Source: Bryum argenteum (taxonomy: Eukaryota > Streptophyta > Bryopsida > Bryales > Bryaceae). From it: a DNA stretch of 64,000 nucleotides. Below are positions 1 through 11,311 of this stretch, one piece after another; within the stretch, counting starts at the first letter, position 1; every line of letters starts with the position of its first letter. The stretch spans positions 13,222,648 through 13,286,647 of the forward strand of contig CM073329.1 of the NCBI GenBank assembly GCA_037043015.1, given 5' to 3'. Under the pieces are notes generated by a model that did no database searches, had not been told where the DNA came from, and saw only the letters and a list, made by a program, of their open reading frames with translations. Position numbers and translations under genes: made by a program.

Positions 1-429
1 GTGGCTTCCGCAATGTGTTGGAAAGGTGACCAACGCTGCAGCCAGTTGAAAGGAGGAGCTTGAATAGAGAAAATGCCTTGCAATCCCCACCACAGAGGTC
101 GACATCTCGCTTGCGAAATTCTTCGGACAGCTTCCAATGCCGCCACTTTCACCCCGAACAACACCAACTGACCCGCCGCACTTGCGAAGTTCACCTTTTT
201 CAACGACTTCACTGGAGCAATCGACTTCCTCCACAATGCTTGCGGGAGGCTTGACCTAGTGCTCCTCACCGTCAATTGCTCATCCTCATTTGCACTGCTG
301 CTACTCTCCTCCATCTCGCTCGATTCCGGCTCCAGAAAATATCGCAGCAGTTACTCAATCGAGTCCATCATTGCTGCGTGATAATGTCATACACACTAAT
401 CAATCGAGTGTAAGAAAAGTAGACACCAG
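1..429. other. left-edge intergenic DNA, no gene supported
   Basis: Only short unrelated reading frames are present. The first 20 codons of frame 1 are open up to a TGA at 61-63 and could be the tail of a gene entering from the left, but that is too short to separate from chance. Confidence 0.3.
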
Positions 430-1290
430 AGTCTTAGGGTTTTGCAATATTCATAATAAACGCCCTAATTCTTGTCTATGTCCAACTATTCCAATGCATA
501 ACAGCTACTGACTTTGAAATTCCGTGTCACAAGGCGACTGCTTCATGCATCCTCTCACAAGAGTCTCTTGTATCCAATGGCCAACCCCAAAAAATCTCAA
601 TTCAAACTACCTCGTCCACGACCAGAAACTACAATACAAATTAGGACTCAATAACCGAATCACTACGAATGATAATTTTGAGCAGATACTCACTCTCGTC
701 AGCTGCTACTTGGAATGGTAAAAATTAGGGTTACGATAGAGGATTTCGATGCAGAATTCTTGCCCTAACTCCGACTATATGATCTCATCCGTGCATAGAC
801 AGCTACTGTAGTCCAGAAAGCCGAATGCTCGATGCATATATCTAAACGTTGTTACTAAACCCACCACTCACCACAGTCCCTTCTATCCAAATTTGAATGA
901 CCACCCCTAACGAATCTCAATTCGAGCACCCTATCCTCCAAGACAGAAACGAGAATTCGAATTACAAATAATTGAACTAATAATAGTTTTGATCAAATAC
1001 TTGCTCTCAGCTGCTAACATTTGGAATATTTGAGATTAGGGTTAATATAATCGAAACCGCAAAATGCAAACTATTCGCCCTAATTCCAACTATTCCATTT
1101 CATCCGTGCATTGACAGCTACCGAATGCTCGATGCATGTATCGCGTGGTGCCTAAACCCACCACTCACCAAGGTTTGTTGTGTTTAAATTTCACTCCAAT
1201 CAATGGACATCCCCAAAATTGTCTCAATTCAAGCTCAAGTCGCGAACACAGGGCTGAAGAACCTCTCGATCAATCAAATATCCGTCTCAC
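430..1290. repeat. degenerate tandem repeat, about three copies of a ~300-320 bp unit
   Basis: The same ordered landmarks recur three times: a 'CGCCCTAATTC' or 'GCCCTAACTCC' segment, then 'CAGCTAC' at about 499, 798 and 1119, then 'CCAATGG'/'CCACCACTCACCA' stretches, a run like 'AATCTCAATTC', and 'CTGCTA(A/C)' followed by 'TTGGAAT'. Spacing is 299 and 321 bases. Copies differ by many substitutions and small indels, so the array is old. No coding frame is kept across copies. Confidence 0.55.
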
Positions 1291-2270
1291 GAACCCGTAA
1301 ACACCATGATTCGTAAGGGAATACGTACTTTCAGCTTCTAAGATTTACATTCTTAGTGACGACGCCGCCAGGCACGATGAAGTTTGAGCTTGAAGCTGCG
1401 GTTTGAGGGGGAAGTAAAACCATGAAGTGTCGCTACACTCCAAAGATTGGTGTGCCGAATGATTTGTCGGAGGTGGATCGGAAAGAAGGTGCGTTAGGAA
1501 TGTCCAACCACGCGTCGGAGGAGTAATTGGCAGGACGATCGAATTTCGCGGGTGAGGTAGTGATAGCCTGCTGTTCTGTACCGACGTTTTGTTTGTTTGG
1601 GAGCTTCCTCGGGCAGTCGGGCCCGACTGCCCCAATGAACAAACCTCTCTTTACACTTGGGATTCAAGGCCAACAAATCTTCAAGCTAATTCACTTACAT
1701 TGTAAGTTCAATTGGAGTAACCTTCCCATGTATCAGATGTTGATTTGAAAATTTTAGAAGGTGCTTTACAGTGTGGATCAAGAGCCATGATCGTGGAATT
1801 TTAAAATTTGTGATTGAAGAGTAACGTGCTCTGTGTCCATTTGGTTTTACACTATCTTGTAATAAGGAGAATGGTCACTAACTTTGAGGTTCTCAAAAAC
1901 GCTGAATTTTCCCAAGTAAATAATGGTTTCATGGTCAACTAGATTATAGTCGAGGGTTCCTTTACACTATGGACCAAGAGCCATGATCAAGAAAATTCAA
2001 ACCATTTTAAATCAAAAATGGAATTTTGAGTGGTTCTAATTTCCCGGAGATCACCTAAGAACCGGTTTTCCAATGGTCTCCCAAATAATAGTAAATGCAC
2101 TCAAAATTCTACTTTAATTGACTAAATACGACTCCATGTTAAATTCCTTGAAATACGTTTTGATTTGTTTACCACGCTGACTTTTATATGACTTTTGGTT
2201 TCTTAGAACTCACATATACTTCTCTACGCAGTGAAAAGTATGAAGCTTTCAAAGAATGGAAAGTATATAA
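1291..2270. other. intergenic DNA with one small ORF
   Basis: A 34-codon ATG-to-stop frame lies at 1422-1526 (+), in locally GC-richer sequence. It has no recognisable motif and may be a short coding or uORF-like sequence; confidence in it is low. A short direct repeat around 'CAAGAGCCATGATC' occurs near 1780 and 1976. Nothing else is supported. Confidence 0.3.
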
Positions 2271-2732
2271 CCTTAATTATATTAAAATGATGGTATGTTA
2301 GCGTAATGGCACATTTGGAATAGTAGAATTTTGAGTGCATTTACTATTATTTATAATAATAATATAATAATAAAAATTGGTAGGACAATATTTTTTGAAC
2401 TTGTAGTTTCAAAATCATTGTTGTTTTTGAAAGGCCGTTGAGAAGATATCCGTTTTGATAAACAAGAATGTTTTTGAACTGCAGTTCAATAATATTGACA
2501 TTTGACCAATTTTCAACTGACAAAAAACATCAAAATGTATGATACTAGGAAAATATGGTGATATTATAGAAATCAAGTTCATATAATAAAATACCTGGGT
2601 GATATTAATAAACATGTCTCTTTATAGGCACAAATATTTTTGAAATGCGGTTCACGAATATGACTGTAGAATGGCATATCAAGGTTTTGACAAAATGACA
2701 CATGGAATAACGCCATTTTAACGAAATTGAGG
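2271..2732. mobile_element. MITE, 3-bp-TSD family, long subtype (decayed)
   Basis: The left end, CCTTAATTATATTAAAATG, is a decayed form of the family terminus CCTCAATTCCGTTAAAATGG. The right end, CCATTTTAACGAAATTGAGG, matches its inverted copy. The interior shares with the copy at 11792-12215 the 'TTGTTTTTGAAA' stretch, a 'TTGAACTGCAGTTCA' palindrome and scattered 'ATATCA' motifs. It is about 460 bp long with no coding capacity. Confidence 0.6.
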
Positions 2733-3344
2733 TTTGTTCAGAACATACATGAGTCCCAAGTATCTCATACTTGGAACGTAAGATCAATGACTCATAAGAC
2801 TTACTACTGCACTAAAAATGCTTCCGATTCTCTATCCAACTACCCAAAAAATGGTAAAATAACTGCAACTTTTTTAATTTCTTGTAATGTTCTCCTTGGA
2901 ATGTTCGCAAATACCGTGACTTTAAACAGAAACTTCACAACAAGTACAAAAGAAATCACAGGCCTCCTTCAAAAACAGCTTCGGAAACACATTGTACCAA
3001 TTATAATGGGAGTAAAGTAAACCAAAAGGGCTCGAAGTGTCCGGAAAGCCAAGCCTTTGGGAATCACATTTTACCAGCAAAGTCCTTTCGGTATTAAAAA
3101 ATATAAACAAAACAAGCTAGAAAACACTTTAAGTATCCAAAATTGTTAACTTAAAATCAAGAATAATTCTTCATCAACCATGTATATTCTTGAAAAAAAA
3201 TAAAAATAAAAAATCACTTAATAGTTAATACTTAAGAATTACAATTTATACACTAAAATATAAAGTATACCTTGTTGTTTCTGTGCAAGTGGCCCTGATG
3301 GTGGCGCTGGAGGTGGCCCTAGAGCTGGCATGTGAGGCTTCATG
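2733..3344. other. intergenic DNA, nothing recognised
   Basis: The sequence is AT-rich. Open frames here, including a 97-codon frame at 2727-3020, show no domain, no good start context and no splice partners. Confidence 0.3.
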
Positions 3345-3640
3345 GAAGATGATGCTGATAGAAACTCTAGTTCCTTTCTAAGGGGCCGGTGTGAATGAAG
3401 TGTCCGTTTGTAATGCTAATATCTCGATGACCACCGAACAAAGGGAAACTGGAACAATACTACTTACCCTCTCAAAGGTACTTGACATAGCATCCCCCAA
3501 AATGCTTTGAGCTACCCATACAACAAGGTTCAAGGACCCCCCTACAATAATATAGTGGTGAACACCACGCCGGATTGGGGATTAGAACCCATAGATGTGT
3601 CCAAAGCTTGCAACCTTCCTTGCGAGGCCTCATTGCACAC
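3345..3640 (-). repeat. SINE-like dispersed repeat, copy 1
   Basis: This stretch aligns with 29889-30220: both carry a 'TTTCTAAGG.CCGG.GTGAATGAAGTGTCCG' block, 'GGAACAATACTACTT' and 'CCCATACAACAAGGT.CAAGGAC'. On the minus strand, 'GGGTTCTAATCCC' resembles a pol III B box (consensus GGTTCGANTCC). A tRNA-derived SINE is inferred from this box and the dispersal; no A-tail or flanking duplication was found. Confidence 0.45.
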
Positions 3641-4217
3641 AAGAGAAAGACTAAATAGATTGTTACTCATTATTTTGGAATATACACTCAGTTGATAATT
3701 CTTAAGACAAAGGTGAGTAAATATTTTGTTGGAAGGTTTTCTTTTATTATCATAGTTTAGAAAAGTATTTCGTATCAAAAATAAAATGTGTCCAAGAGCT
3801 AAGACATTATTATCTTGTACTTAGCTGCGACGTGAGCATGAAACAATCTCATCCACTTTATGTGATCTAAGATCAAAATTAAAAATTGTACGATTGATAT
3901 CTCAATAGATCATCATCATTTGCATCCACAATCTTCACTTTTGAAGGATTAATGATTCAAATCTAGAAATGCCACAAGGAGTTTGGTTGTCAATCACTTT
4001 CTACTTTGGAATCCACTATTGGAACTTCTATCCAAGTTTCTCATCGTCGATTTTTAATAACTATGGCACTTTGCAACATAAATGCTCATTCTATACATAT
4101 TGACTTAATGGCAAAGTATTGGTGGTATGCTCGTACTCCATCCGATTTTTGAAACATCACCCCTTCTTATTGTCTCGTGGCGCCTTAGGATTGGAGTTGT
4201 GAAAATCTGCGACAACA
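3641..4217. other. intergenic DNA, nothing recognised
   Basis: The region is AT-rich with no frame or repeat that can be supported. Confidence 0.3.
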
Positions 4218-4361
4218 TCAGGAGCATACTTCCAAATTATCAACAGGTTCCCAAGAATTTTCATCCGGCCTGTATCCTTTCCACGAAACTAGGTACTGTA
4301 ATTTTTTCCATCGCCCAAAGAATCGTGAATTCAAGATTTTGTCCACCTGGTACTCCAAAGC
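4218..4361 (-). pseudogene. chromodomain remnant of a Ty3/gypsy chromovirus-type integrase
   Basis: The minus-strand frame ending at 4218 contains a chromodomain signature: 'YQVDKIL' at its start, a basic 'RFFGRWKKLQYLVSWKGY' stretch, then 'NSWEPVDNL'. The aromatic residues and the W-K-G-Y and W-E-P motifs are those of the methyl-lysine reader carried at the C-terminus of chromovirus integrases. The frame is open further upstream to about 4544, but no integrase core, reverse transcriptase or LTR is visible nearby and the frame breaks downstream. A host chromodomain gene fragment is a weaker alternative. Confidence 0.6.
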
Positions 4362-6123
4362 ACCTTCACTGGTCACGATAGCTCGGGGCACATTTGTAGC
4401 ATGTCGAGCTACATAGCTGTCCATACAATTCAATATTTGAACATTACTCGGCCCGTTGTCCCTCTCCATACCGAGGGGATCATTGCTTCCAACGGAGCTG
4501 GAAGGCAAACTAGGTGTCTTCATCTCCATCGTCTCTTGCACCAAGCAGCCATGCCCTTACTTCCTCCTCTGTAAGTGACTAAATCCTTTCACCATAACTT
4601 GCTATGTTGTTTGTTTCAATGCTAGGTTCCACTTCATACGCTGGCCTAGCACTCTCTTCCTCTGGAAGGCTCAGCTACATAGCAGAGATACCGACGGTCC
4701 CCTTCACATTGATGGGTTATATTGTATATGTACTCTAGAAAATAGATGCATGGAGAGATCATTATGAATATATCTTGATTTATCTTTCAAAATAATATGT
4801 CAGTATAGAAGGCTCTACTATAAGGGCTGGTTGACACTTTGGTAGGGAAGTCCTCCCCTCTTGGGAAATAGGGAAATTTTCAGTTGTAATTGGGTGAAAG
4901 TGCTACTCTCAAGTCTCAACCGGTAAGTATTTGGACTATGACCAAGAATTTAATTTGGTGACCTTTTGGATGTATGATAACATAACATGGCTACCTACAT
5001 CGCAACACTTTTTGGGGAAGGAATTCTACAAGACAATAGTTTTTTGTCCGCCTTAAGAGGCCAGACAACAAATACTCTTCTGGAGAACTCCTTCTCGATA
5101 AAATGATAATGCTTTATTTTACTATTTAGACTCAATTTCGTACAAAGGATTTTAGACTTCAATGGTACGATGCTCATGTATGGGCACAAAAATGGGAGGA
5201 AGACTAAATAAATTTGGCCCTCTTGGTATGTGTCAAGTCAATACAATACCCAACTTGTCAACATGCAACTTGTTGATTTCCTTGGTCTTTTGACAAGGAT
5301 GAAATACAATGTAAGGGGAGGAAATATTGCTTATGATTTGATCCTTTTGTTTTTTCCTAGGTTAGACAACCTGTTCATAGTGAATGAACAACGATATATG
5401 GAAACATGCATCATATATCTTATTAAAACAAGTAAACAATGAGTAGGTGCCTTTATGAGTTTTTGCATTTTGAGAAAAAAGATTTCCAAAAAATTCCAAA
5501 ATCTCAACTTTTGACAAAGATTAAAGAAGATTGTTTTTGTAATTTCTCAAGACTGCCCTTATAAGTATTTTTGTTAACTGTTAACACATTTAACATTCAA
5601 ACCTACTGGCTAGCGACCCCAGGTTCCCATAAGAATTTGGTAAAGTGGTAAATGCCATCCTTTCATCAATATTTGAAGTGTTTAGAAAATTTTAAAAAAT
5701 TGCTTTTCACATTCCCCTCCTTGAGGTGAATTCAAAACTACATATATCTTTTCTTGTTGAGTTTTTAAACAAGATGCAATATCATTTCTGAAACCCAGGG
5801 CCCACCAATTGATTCATTTATAGTGTGCAATATGTGGGGAGTAGAAGAAAGTCAACATCTACAGAGATTTGATATTTAAATCTAGAGAGATTTAATATTT
5901 GAAGGTATAACATTTATAGAGGTTGTACAGTAAGAGGGTCAAGATGCGGTGAACAGCCATGAATATATACACTGTTCTTAAATAACAAGCCCTTAAATAA
6001 TGAACTTGATTCCTGAGCGGCATCCATTGTGGATAGCACCGAGTACCGTAAAGTGCCATTCACTCGTGCATTGACTTTGCTCTCTTATTTTATGCTTTCT
6101 ACGTTTGATTCGAACCGCAACAG
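4362..6123. other. intergenic DNA with a probable piggyBac-family relic
   Basis: No gene is recognised. The stretch around 5370-5580 resembles, in reverse orientation, the interior of the TTAA-flanked element at 20484-21427 ('GAGTAGGTGC', '(T)TTTGAGAA', and an 'AAAATCTCAA' block), so it is probably a decayed fragment of that family. The rest is unique AT-rich sequence. Confidence 0.3.
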
Positions 6124-6199
6124 CCTTGAAGTAACATTTCGATATACTGTATCACTTCAATCCTTGAAGTACCATTTCGATATACTGTATCACTTCAAT
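6124..6199 (+). repeat. 38-bp tandem duplication
   Basis: Two adjacent copies of a 38-bp unit beginning 'CCTTGAAGTA' and ending 'CACTTCAAT' differ at one base (AAC versus ACC near the start). This is a recent slippage or duplication event in non-coding DNA. Confidence 0.75.
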
Positions 6200-6623
6200 G
6201 GTATCATATCGATCCACGTTTCCAGAACTACACCTCAATTTCATCCTAACATTCTTGAAGACTCGAAAATGATTGAGCATGGAACATTAATTGACGTCAA
6301 ATTACTGAGCCAGTTTGAGATGTAATTTTGCATTGAGTCATGCTTATCATGTATCAAAGTTCAACCATTAGTTCTATCCAGCAATAAGCCTTGTGTTGAT
6401 CACATTCTTTCTGCTCTAGAATCCACAGTTTCCATTTTTCGTTCTCAATCGCGGTAGAAGCGCCAGGTTAAAAGTGTTCGTGGTACCGCGAAGTGCGATC
6501 GAGAAATTAGGATACACACACGTTGTTTGTGCAGTTGAGATATTCTTGAGTGTACTTGTGTGACTAGATTGAAGTCTTTCGACTCTTTCCTGACGAGCAG
6601 TAACTCCGGTTCACTTGTTCCAG

Positions 6624-6896
6624 ATGTACCTCAACGGTGAGCCTGATGATTGGAACTGTAGAAGTAAATGGCGGCAAGTGTTGAGTGAATTGTGCAAACT
6701 GCAACTGATGAGCAACATGCTTCCGGTAACTTCCCTTGTAAACGAAGTTTCAGGAGCTCACGAGTGTCCATGTGGGGCTCCGGATCAGAAGCAAGCGGAA
6801 TCAGTCAATTTGGCAGCAGGGAGGTTGCTGAACCAAATTATTGATAACAACTTGCAGTTCGACAGCTGCTGCAAAAGCAGCTTCGGACATGCTTAA
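6624..6896 (+). CDS. hypothetical small protein, 90 aa
   Basis: An ATG at 6624 opens 90 codons to a TAA at 6894-6896. The product is cysteine-containing ('CPCG' near the middle, a 'CC' pair near the end) with no signal peptide or membrane segment. The reading frame is more GC-balanced than its surroundings. No family is recognised. It could be an exon of a larger gene, a decayed gene, or chance; its position about 640 bases upstream of the polyphenol oxidase may be coincidental. Confidence 0.25.
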   Translation: MYLNGEPDDWNCRSKWRQVLSELCKLQLMSNMLPVTSLVNEVSGAHECPCGAPDQKQAESVNLAAGRLLNQIIDNNLQFDSCCKSSFGHA

Positions 6897-6899
6897 GAC

Positions 6900-7259
6900 A
6901 TGCCGACACGGAAGACTACGACGAAAGGTCAATGCCATTGTCAAATTGACAGGGATAAATCAGGAAAGGTCAACGAAAAAGTCAGCTCGCACACGAGTAC
7001 AAGTGCATGTATAAGATCGTCACATCCCGATCATCGTCGCAGGTAATTCAGTCCTGGTCCCTTGCGGTCTATGATCGTCCGGAGGACGATCGAGTCAATA
7101 ACGTAGGCTCGTCCCATGCCGTGCCGAAATCGAACTCTTTGAAGTCCAGGTATTATACTACCCACTACCCATGCCCGTTATCGTGTATGTTGTCGAGCAC
7201 CATCGGCTCAGTGATAGATTAATGGTTTCCTTAATTGATCATCTCGAGGTTAGTCAACC
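6900..7259. other. intergenic DNA upstream of the polyphenol oxidase
   Basis: Nothing coding is recognised. The stretch contains several 'CGATCG'-like and 'GATCGTC' words and probably belongs to the distal promoter of the next gene. Confidence 0.3.
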
Positions 7260-7481
7260 TCATTTCTTATAATCGAGATACGTAGTTATCTATGCTCAAA
7301 AAGTATTTTTAATGTTTGTGTCATCAACAGGGTAGTATAATTGTGATGAATGATCAAAGAGTTGATTTCCTACGTAGTACTTTTCATGTGTTTGTGAAAG
7401 ACAGGGTAGTATTATCTAGGTTCGTAGCGATTGATCGATTTCTTACGTAGTACTTTTCGTGTGTGTGATCGACAGGGTAGT
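7260..7481 (+). promoter_or_regulatory. imperfect ~71-74 bp direct repeats in the polyphenol oxidase promoter
   Basis: The word ACAGGGTAGT occurs at 7327-7336, 7401-7410 and 7472-7481, spaced by 74 and 71 bases. Each is preceded by a 'TACGTAGTAC'-type palindrome followed by 'TTTTCnTGTGTnTGTG' or a decayed version of it. The array ends about 55 bases before the start codon, so it probably lies in the proximal promoter or 5' UTR. TACGTA is a bZIP/ACGT-core type palindrome; a binding role is inference. Confidence 0.5.
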
Positions 7482-7535
7482 CATATTTGACTGCATGGTC
7501 AAGGGCTGTATAGAAAGCTTCGATTTGTAGCAGCC

Positions 7536-9307
7536 ATGAGGACATCATGGGCTCTCGGGGTGACCATGGTACTGGCAGTACTTGTGGTGGCGGTGACCGC
7601 GAAACCATGGCCAGCGCCAGATTTTAAGAATTGTATCGACTTGCCGATCGAGAGCTGCTGCACACCAGTTCTGTACAATGGCACCGCCAGAAAGTTCACA
7701 TACCAGTCATGGTTACCGATGCGTACCCGCCCGGCCGCGCATCTCGTGGACGCCGCCTACACAGCGAAGATCCAGAAGGCTTACGCTCTAATGCGGGCGC
7801 TTCCAGACACTGATCCGCGCTCATTCAACAACCAGGCGAAGCTGCACTGCGCGTACTGCGATAACCACTTCTTTTACCCGGAGTACCCGAACTCCCGTCT
7901 GGAGATTCACCGCAACTGGCTGTTCCTCCCCTGGCACCGCCTGTTCGTGTACCATCACGAACGCATTCTCGCTAAACTTCTGGGTGACGATACATTCGCT
8001 CTGCCCTTCTGGGACTTCGACAACCAGTCCGCTGAGAAGCCCGAAGGAAACACGTATCCGTTACTGTACCGGACCCCCACGGGATTCGGTCCGTTCGGCA
8101 ACAGCTCCGCTTTGTTCGATCCGCTGCGACTTGCTAGCTCGTCGTATCCCCGACTTGTGGACTTCCAGGATCCGTTCCAATTCTATCCCAACAGAACTGA
8201 CGATGATCAGAGGATCAAAAACGCCCATGCTATGTATACACAGATTGTGGCGACACCCGTGTTGCCGACGTTGTTCATGGGTGAGCCGTATCGATATGGT
8301 GATGTTGGAGCTGTTGGCGGCGGGACGATCGAGAACAAGCCCCATGGAAGTATGCATGTTTGGGCGAATCTGATTAAAGCGCAGTTCACGAACTCAGCTT
8401 CTGATCCGGTCTTTTATGCTCTTCATGCGAATGTCGATCGTCTCTGGAAGATCTGGAAGAAGATCCCGGGTGGTGTGAGGAAGGACCCCACTGATCCCGA
8501 CTGGCTTAACACCGAGTTCACGTTCTACGACGAGGATGGCAAGATCGTCACTGCCACCGTCCATCAAGCCCTCGACACGAATCTCCTCAGGTCCCATACT
8601 CTGCCCTCGACACAAACCCTCACGAACCCTTGAATCCAATCGTAATGGATCCTCTTGTTGATGGTTGTACTGATTGCATCTTTTATTGATCAAGTGGAGT
8701 TGACTATTGTTACTCATTTGGTAAATGGTCGGGTGCCAGGTACAAGTATCAGAAGGTGCCGATTCCGTGGGTGCGAAAGGGCGCAGTGGAGCCAAAGACG
8801 AAGGGTACACAGTGGGCGCCATGCAGTTCCCACAACACATCGGCAGCGATCGAGGCGTTGATTGCTGCAACCCCAGAGTTCAAGGCGCCATTGAACTACA
8901 CTAATTTCACGCCTCTCACATTCAAGCTCGAGAGACCAGCACCGTTGCCTTCATATATGGGAGAGGAAGTTCTGGAGATTCGCGGAAACAAAGTGAACTG
9001 GACGGAAGCGTCGGAGTGGATGGCGTACTTGTACATGCCAGAGGCTCAGTGGCATACGTCCGTAAGCTGCCCCGAGTGGTTGGGAGTGCTTGGAGATATC
9101 CCGCATATCGGCCAGCCCCCGAATCAGAAGGATACCATGATCTGGCGCGTGGGACTTCGACAGAAGCTCGCAGATGTGCACCAGAAGTATGCTAAGCATG
9201 TTGTGGTGACACTGGCGGGTCCGACTGGCGGTCCTCCTGGTCCTGGCGCGCCTCCAGATCAGCCCTTCATGCTCACTAGCGCCAAGATTGTCTACCAGAA
9301 GTCCTGA
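7536..9307 (+). CDS. PPO: polyphenol oxidase (tyrosinase/catechol oxidase), secreted
   Basis: This binuclear type-3 copper enzyme oxidises phenols to quinones. Exons are 7536-8590 and 8740-9307, joined by a 149-bp GT-AG intron (phase 2) that fuses the frame into 540 aa. CuA ligands are H104 (HCAYC, with C108 as the likely thioether cysteine or its neighbour C105), H125 and H134 (HRNWLFLPWH). CuB ligands are H270 and H274 (HGSMH) and H297 (ALHANVDRLW). A DWL-type motif follows at about 330, then a C-terminal domain from exon 2. The N-terminus (residues 1-22) is a hydrophobic signal peptide, not a plastid transit peptide, so secretion or vacuolar targeting is expected, as in bryophyte enzymes. 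Potential N-glycosylation sites are NGT (48), NSS (189) and NRT (219). The ATG sits in a good context (GCAGCCATG). Nothing is missing; the gene looks intact. Confidence 0.93.
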
Positions 9308-9779
9308 TCCTCGATCACTCCTTCTTCCCCCCATTCTCCGATCGATCTCTTGACTAGCATCCGGTACTGCGATTGATCGATCCATGTGTAATAAGACCGG
9401 AATCGATCCTTTCGGCACATTCTTTTAGGATTTTGTACATCTCATTTGAACATGTTGCGATTTGGTATACTAATTTACACATCCTGCAATTTGGGTCGAC
9501 ATGGACACGGTTTTACATCGCTTGTGAAGCGACTATGCGGAGTATAGTGTGTGGGCTTTGATGGATTTATTGATATTAAGGCAGCTTGTGTGTACTTGCA
9601 ACCTTCATGTATGTTTCTAATTGAAATATATACATGTAACATTTAGATACATTTATTTTAAATTTCAAATTTCCACTTCACCTTATATTGGTTCTTAGAG
9701 TATTGATCATGCTTAGGACTTACGTAATGGAAATAAGATTCACTTTTCAAAGGTTTTGGGTGTTGTCAAACATAATTGA
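9308..9779. other. 3' flank of the polyphenol oxidase, no gene
   Basis: This is the presumed 3' UTR and downstream sequence. No further coding frame is recognised. Confidence 0.35.
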
Positions 9780-10110
9780 ATTTTGGACACAACCAATTGT
9801 TAAGGTTTCATGACATGATTCCAAACCAAAACCAATTTTTGAACGGTGGAATAAAACTGGTTCTTGAACAAATCCAAACTCAAAGGTTGGGATGGTCAAA
9901 AAAAGCACTTGAATGTTGAACAAAACTACCTAAATGTTCAATCGAAACCATTTGAGTGTTGGAACAACTCCAACAACTTCAACGCTTGAACAAATAGCTC
10001 TTGAAGGCTTCAACAAATAGCTCTTGAAAATTGAACAAAACCAACTCTCGAATGTTTGAAGGAAACAATGTTTTCAATGTTAGAGCAATTATTGAATGAA
10101 ACAAAAAGCT
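9780..10110 (-). repeat. degenerate ~25-45 bp minisatellite-like region
   Basis: Variants of 'GAACAAAACCAA', 'CTTGAATGTT' and 'TTGAACAAA' recur many times, for example at about 9869, 9917, 9990, 10012 and 10035. The same words appear on the opposite strand at 21720-22130. Copies are too diverged to set a period. Confidence 0.4.
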
Positions 10111-10111
10111 T

Positions 10112-10560
10112 TCATTCCGTTAAAATGGAGTCATTTCATGTGCCATTTTGGTCAACCATATGTGCCAGTTTGGTCCACATTATATTATATGCACTTCTCA
10201 AGTTCATTTAATATCTCACAGAACTTTAGTATCAGTACAATGGTATTATCTTGCCAAAATGACACATTTTAGGGCTTCAAAAGGTGACAAATAACATAGC
10301 TTTTTGTTAGCTTTTGGCCTTTGAGCACCTTCTAAGGGCAAATATTACTCAGCTTGCTGTTCAATTCTTAAACGACCGCTAAGAAATATTTGCCCTTCTA
10401 CGAGGTATTTTTTAAACCCTAAAGTCGAAAACCACCAAAACTCCAAAACTCCTCAAAACCACCCTTTTTCAACGCAAGATGGAAATTTACAACTTTTGAC
10501 GTAATTTCAACTTTTCAAGTACCTAACCGTAAGATCTTATACCTAACTTGTCCATGTATG
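10112..10560. mobile_element. MITE left-end fragment and piggyBac-family relic
   Basis: At 10115 'CATTCCGTTAAAATGGAGTCA' matches the left terminus of the 3-bp-TSD MITE family, and the following sequence keeps its 'GTGCCATTTTGGTC' block and, further in, an 'ACGACCG' and 'AATATTTGCCC' stretch; no right end is found. The part from about 10385 to 10560 contains 'ACCTAACCGTAAGATCTTATACC', which in reverse orientation matches the subterminal part of the TTAA-flanked element near 21290-21320. Confidence 0.4.
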
Positions 10561-10872
10561 TGTGTACCAAAACTAAGTTTCTTATTCCTTACCAATTGTG
10601 ACGAAGGTCCGGACATCCACTCTAGTACGAATTCCAAGGTGAGAGGAGTCTCACGAAGGGGCAACAACGCTTCCAACCAAGAAACAAGTTATCGAGATCA
10701 GGGTCGAGGTCAATGGGGAGGACGTGGAGCCTCTTCTGGCTCTCGTTAATTGACTATTTGGCCTTCGTGTTGTACTTGTTTGATAAGAAGACTCCATTTG
10801 AGTTAGACCGTTGAGTAACTAATGTAGACATTCACAATCTTAGCAATAGGGAACTCTCATTTTCAGAATGAT

Positions 10873-11132
10873 CCTCAATTCAATTAAAATGGCGCTATGG
10901 CGCTATGCCGCTAAAATGGCAAACCTCAACTTTCTGAAGTGCAGTTCAATAACCATGTGATATAACAGAATTTGAATATGATATTATGGAAAATGAGTGA
11001 CAATGTATATAAAAGAGTGATATTATCAAAAAATTATGATATTACAGAATACACCATTCCATGTGAGCACGTATGTAAGATTTGGGGTGACAAAATGGCA
11101 CATGGCATAGTGCCGTTTTAACAAAATTGAGG
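10873..11132 (-). mobile_element. MITE, 3-bp-TSD family, short subtype
   Basis: Left end CCTCAATTCAATTAAAATGG; right end inverted as CCGTTTTAACAAAATTGAGG. The interior is the reverse complement of the copies at 14627 and 36293, with the 'TGCAGTTCA', 'CATGTGATATAACAGAA' and 'GTATATAAA' blocks in inverted order. Length is 260 bp. It has no coding capacity, so it must be mobilised in trans. Confidence 0.7.
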
Positions 11133-11311
11133 TTAATGACAACTATTAGGCTTAGGATTAGATTACATACGAGAACCCAAGCCCCCTCCTACTTATGTTT
11201 TACGTTATGAATAGTGATGAATACGAGTCGTCAGGACGACGCATCTGCATGCGGTGGTTTTTTCGTGAAGATGACTAACTGGTTATTAGCCCTTGGCGCA
11301 TCCTTAATCCC

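Noticed and set aside
7984-8870. Alternative ORFs of 98-158 codons inside the polyphenol oxidase gene
   Set aside because: They overlap the copper-binding frame in other frames or strands and lack any domain.
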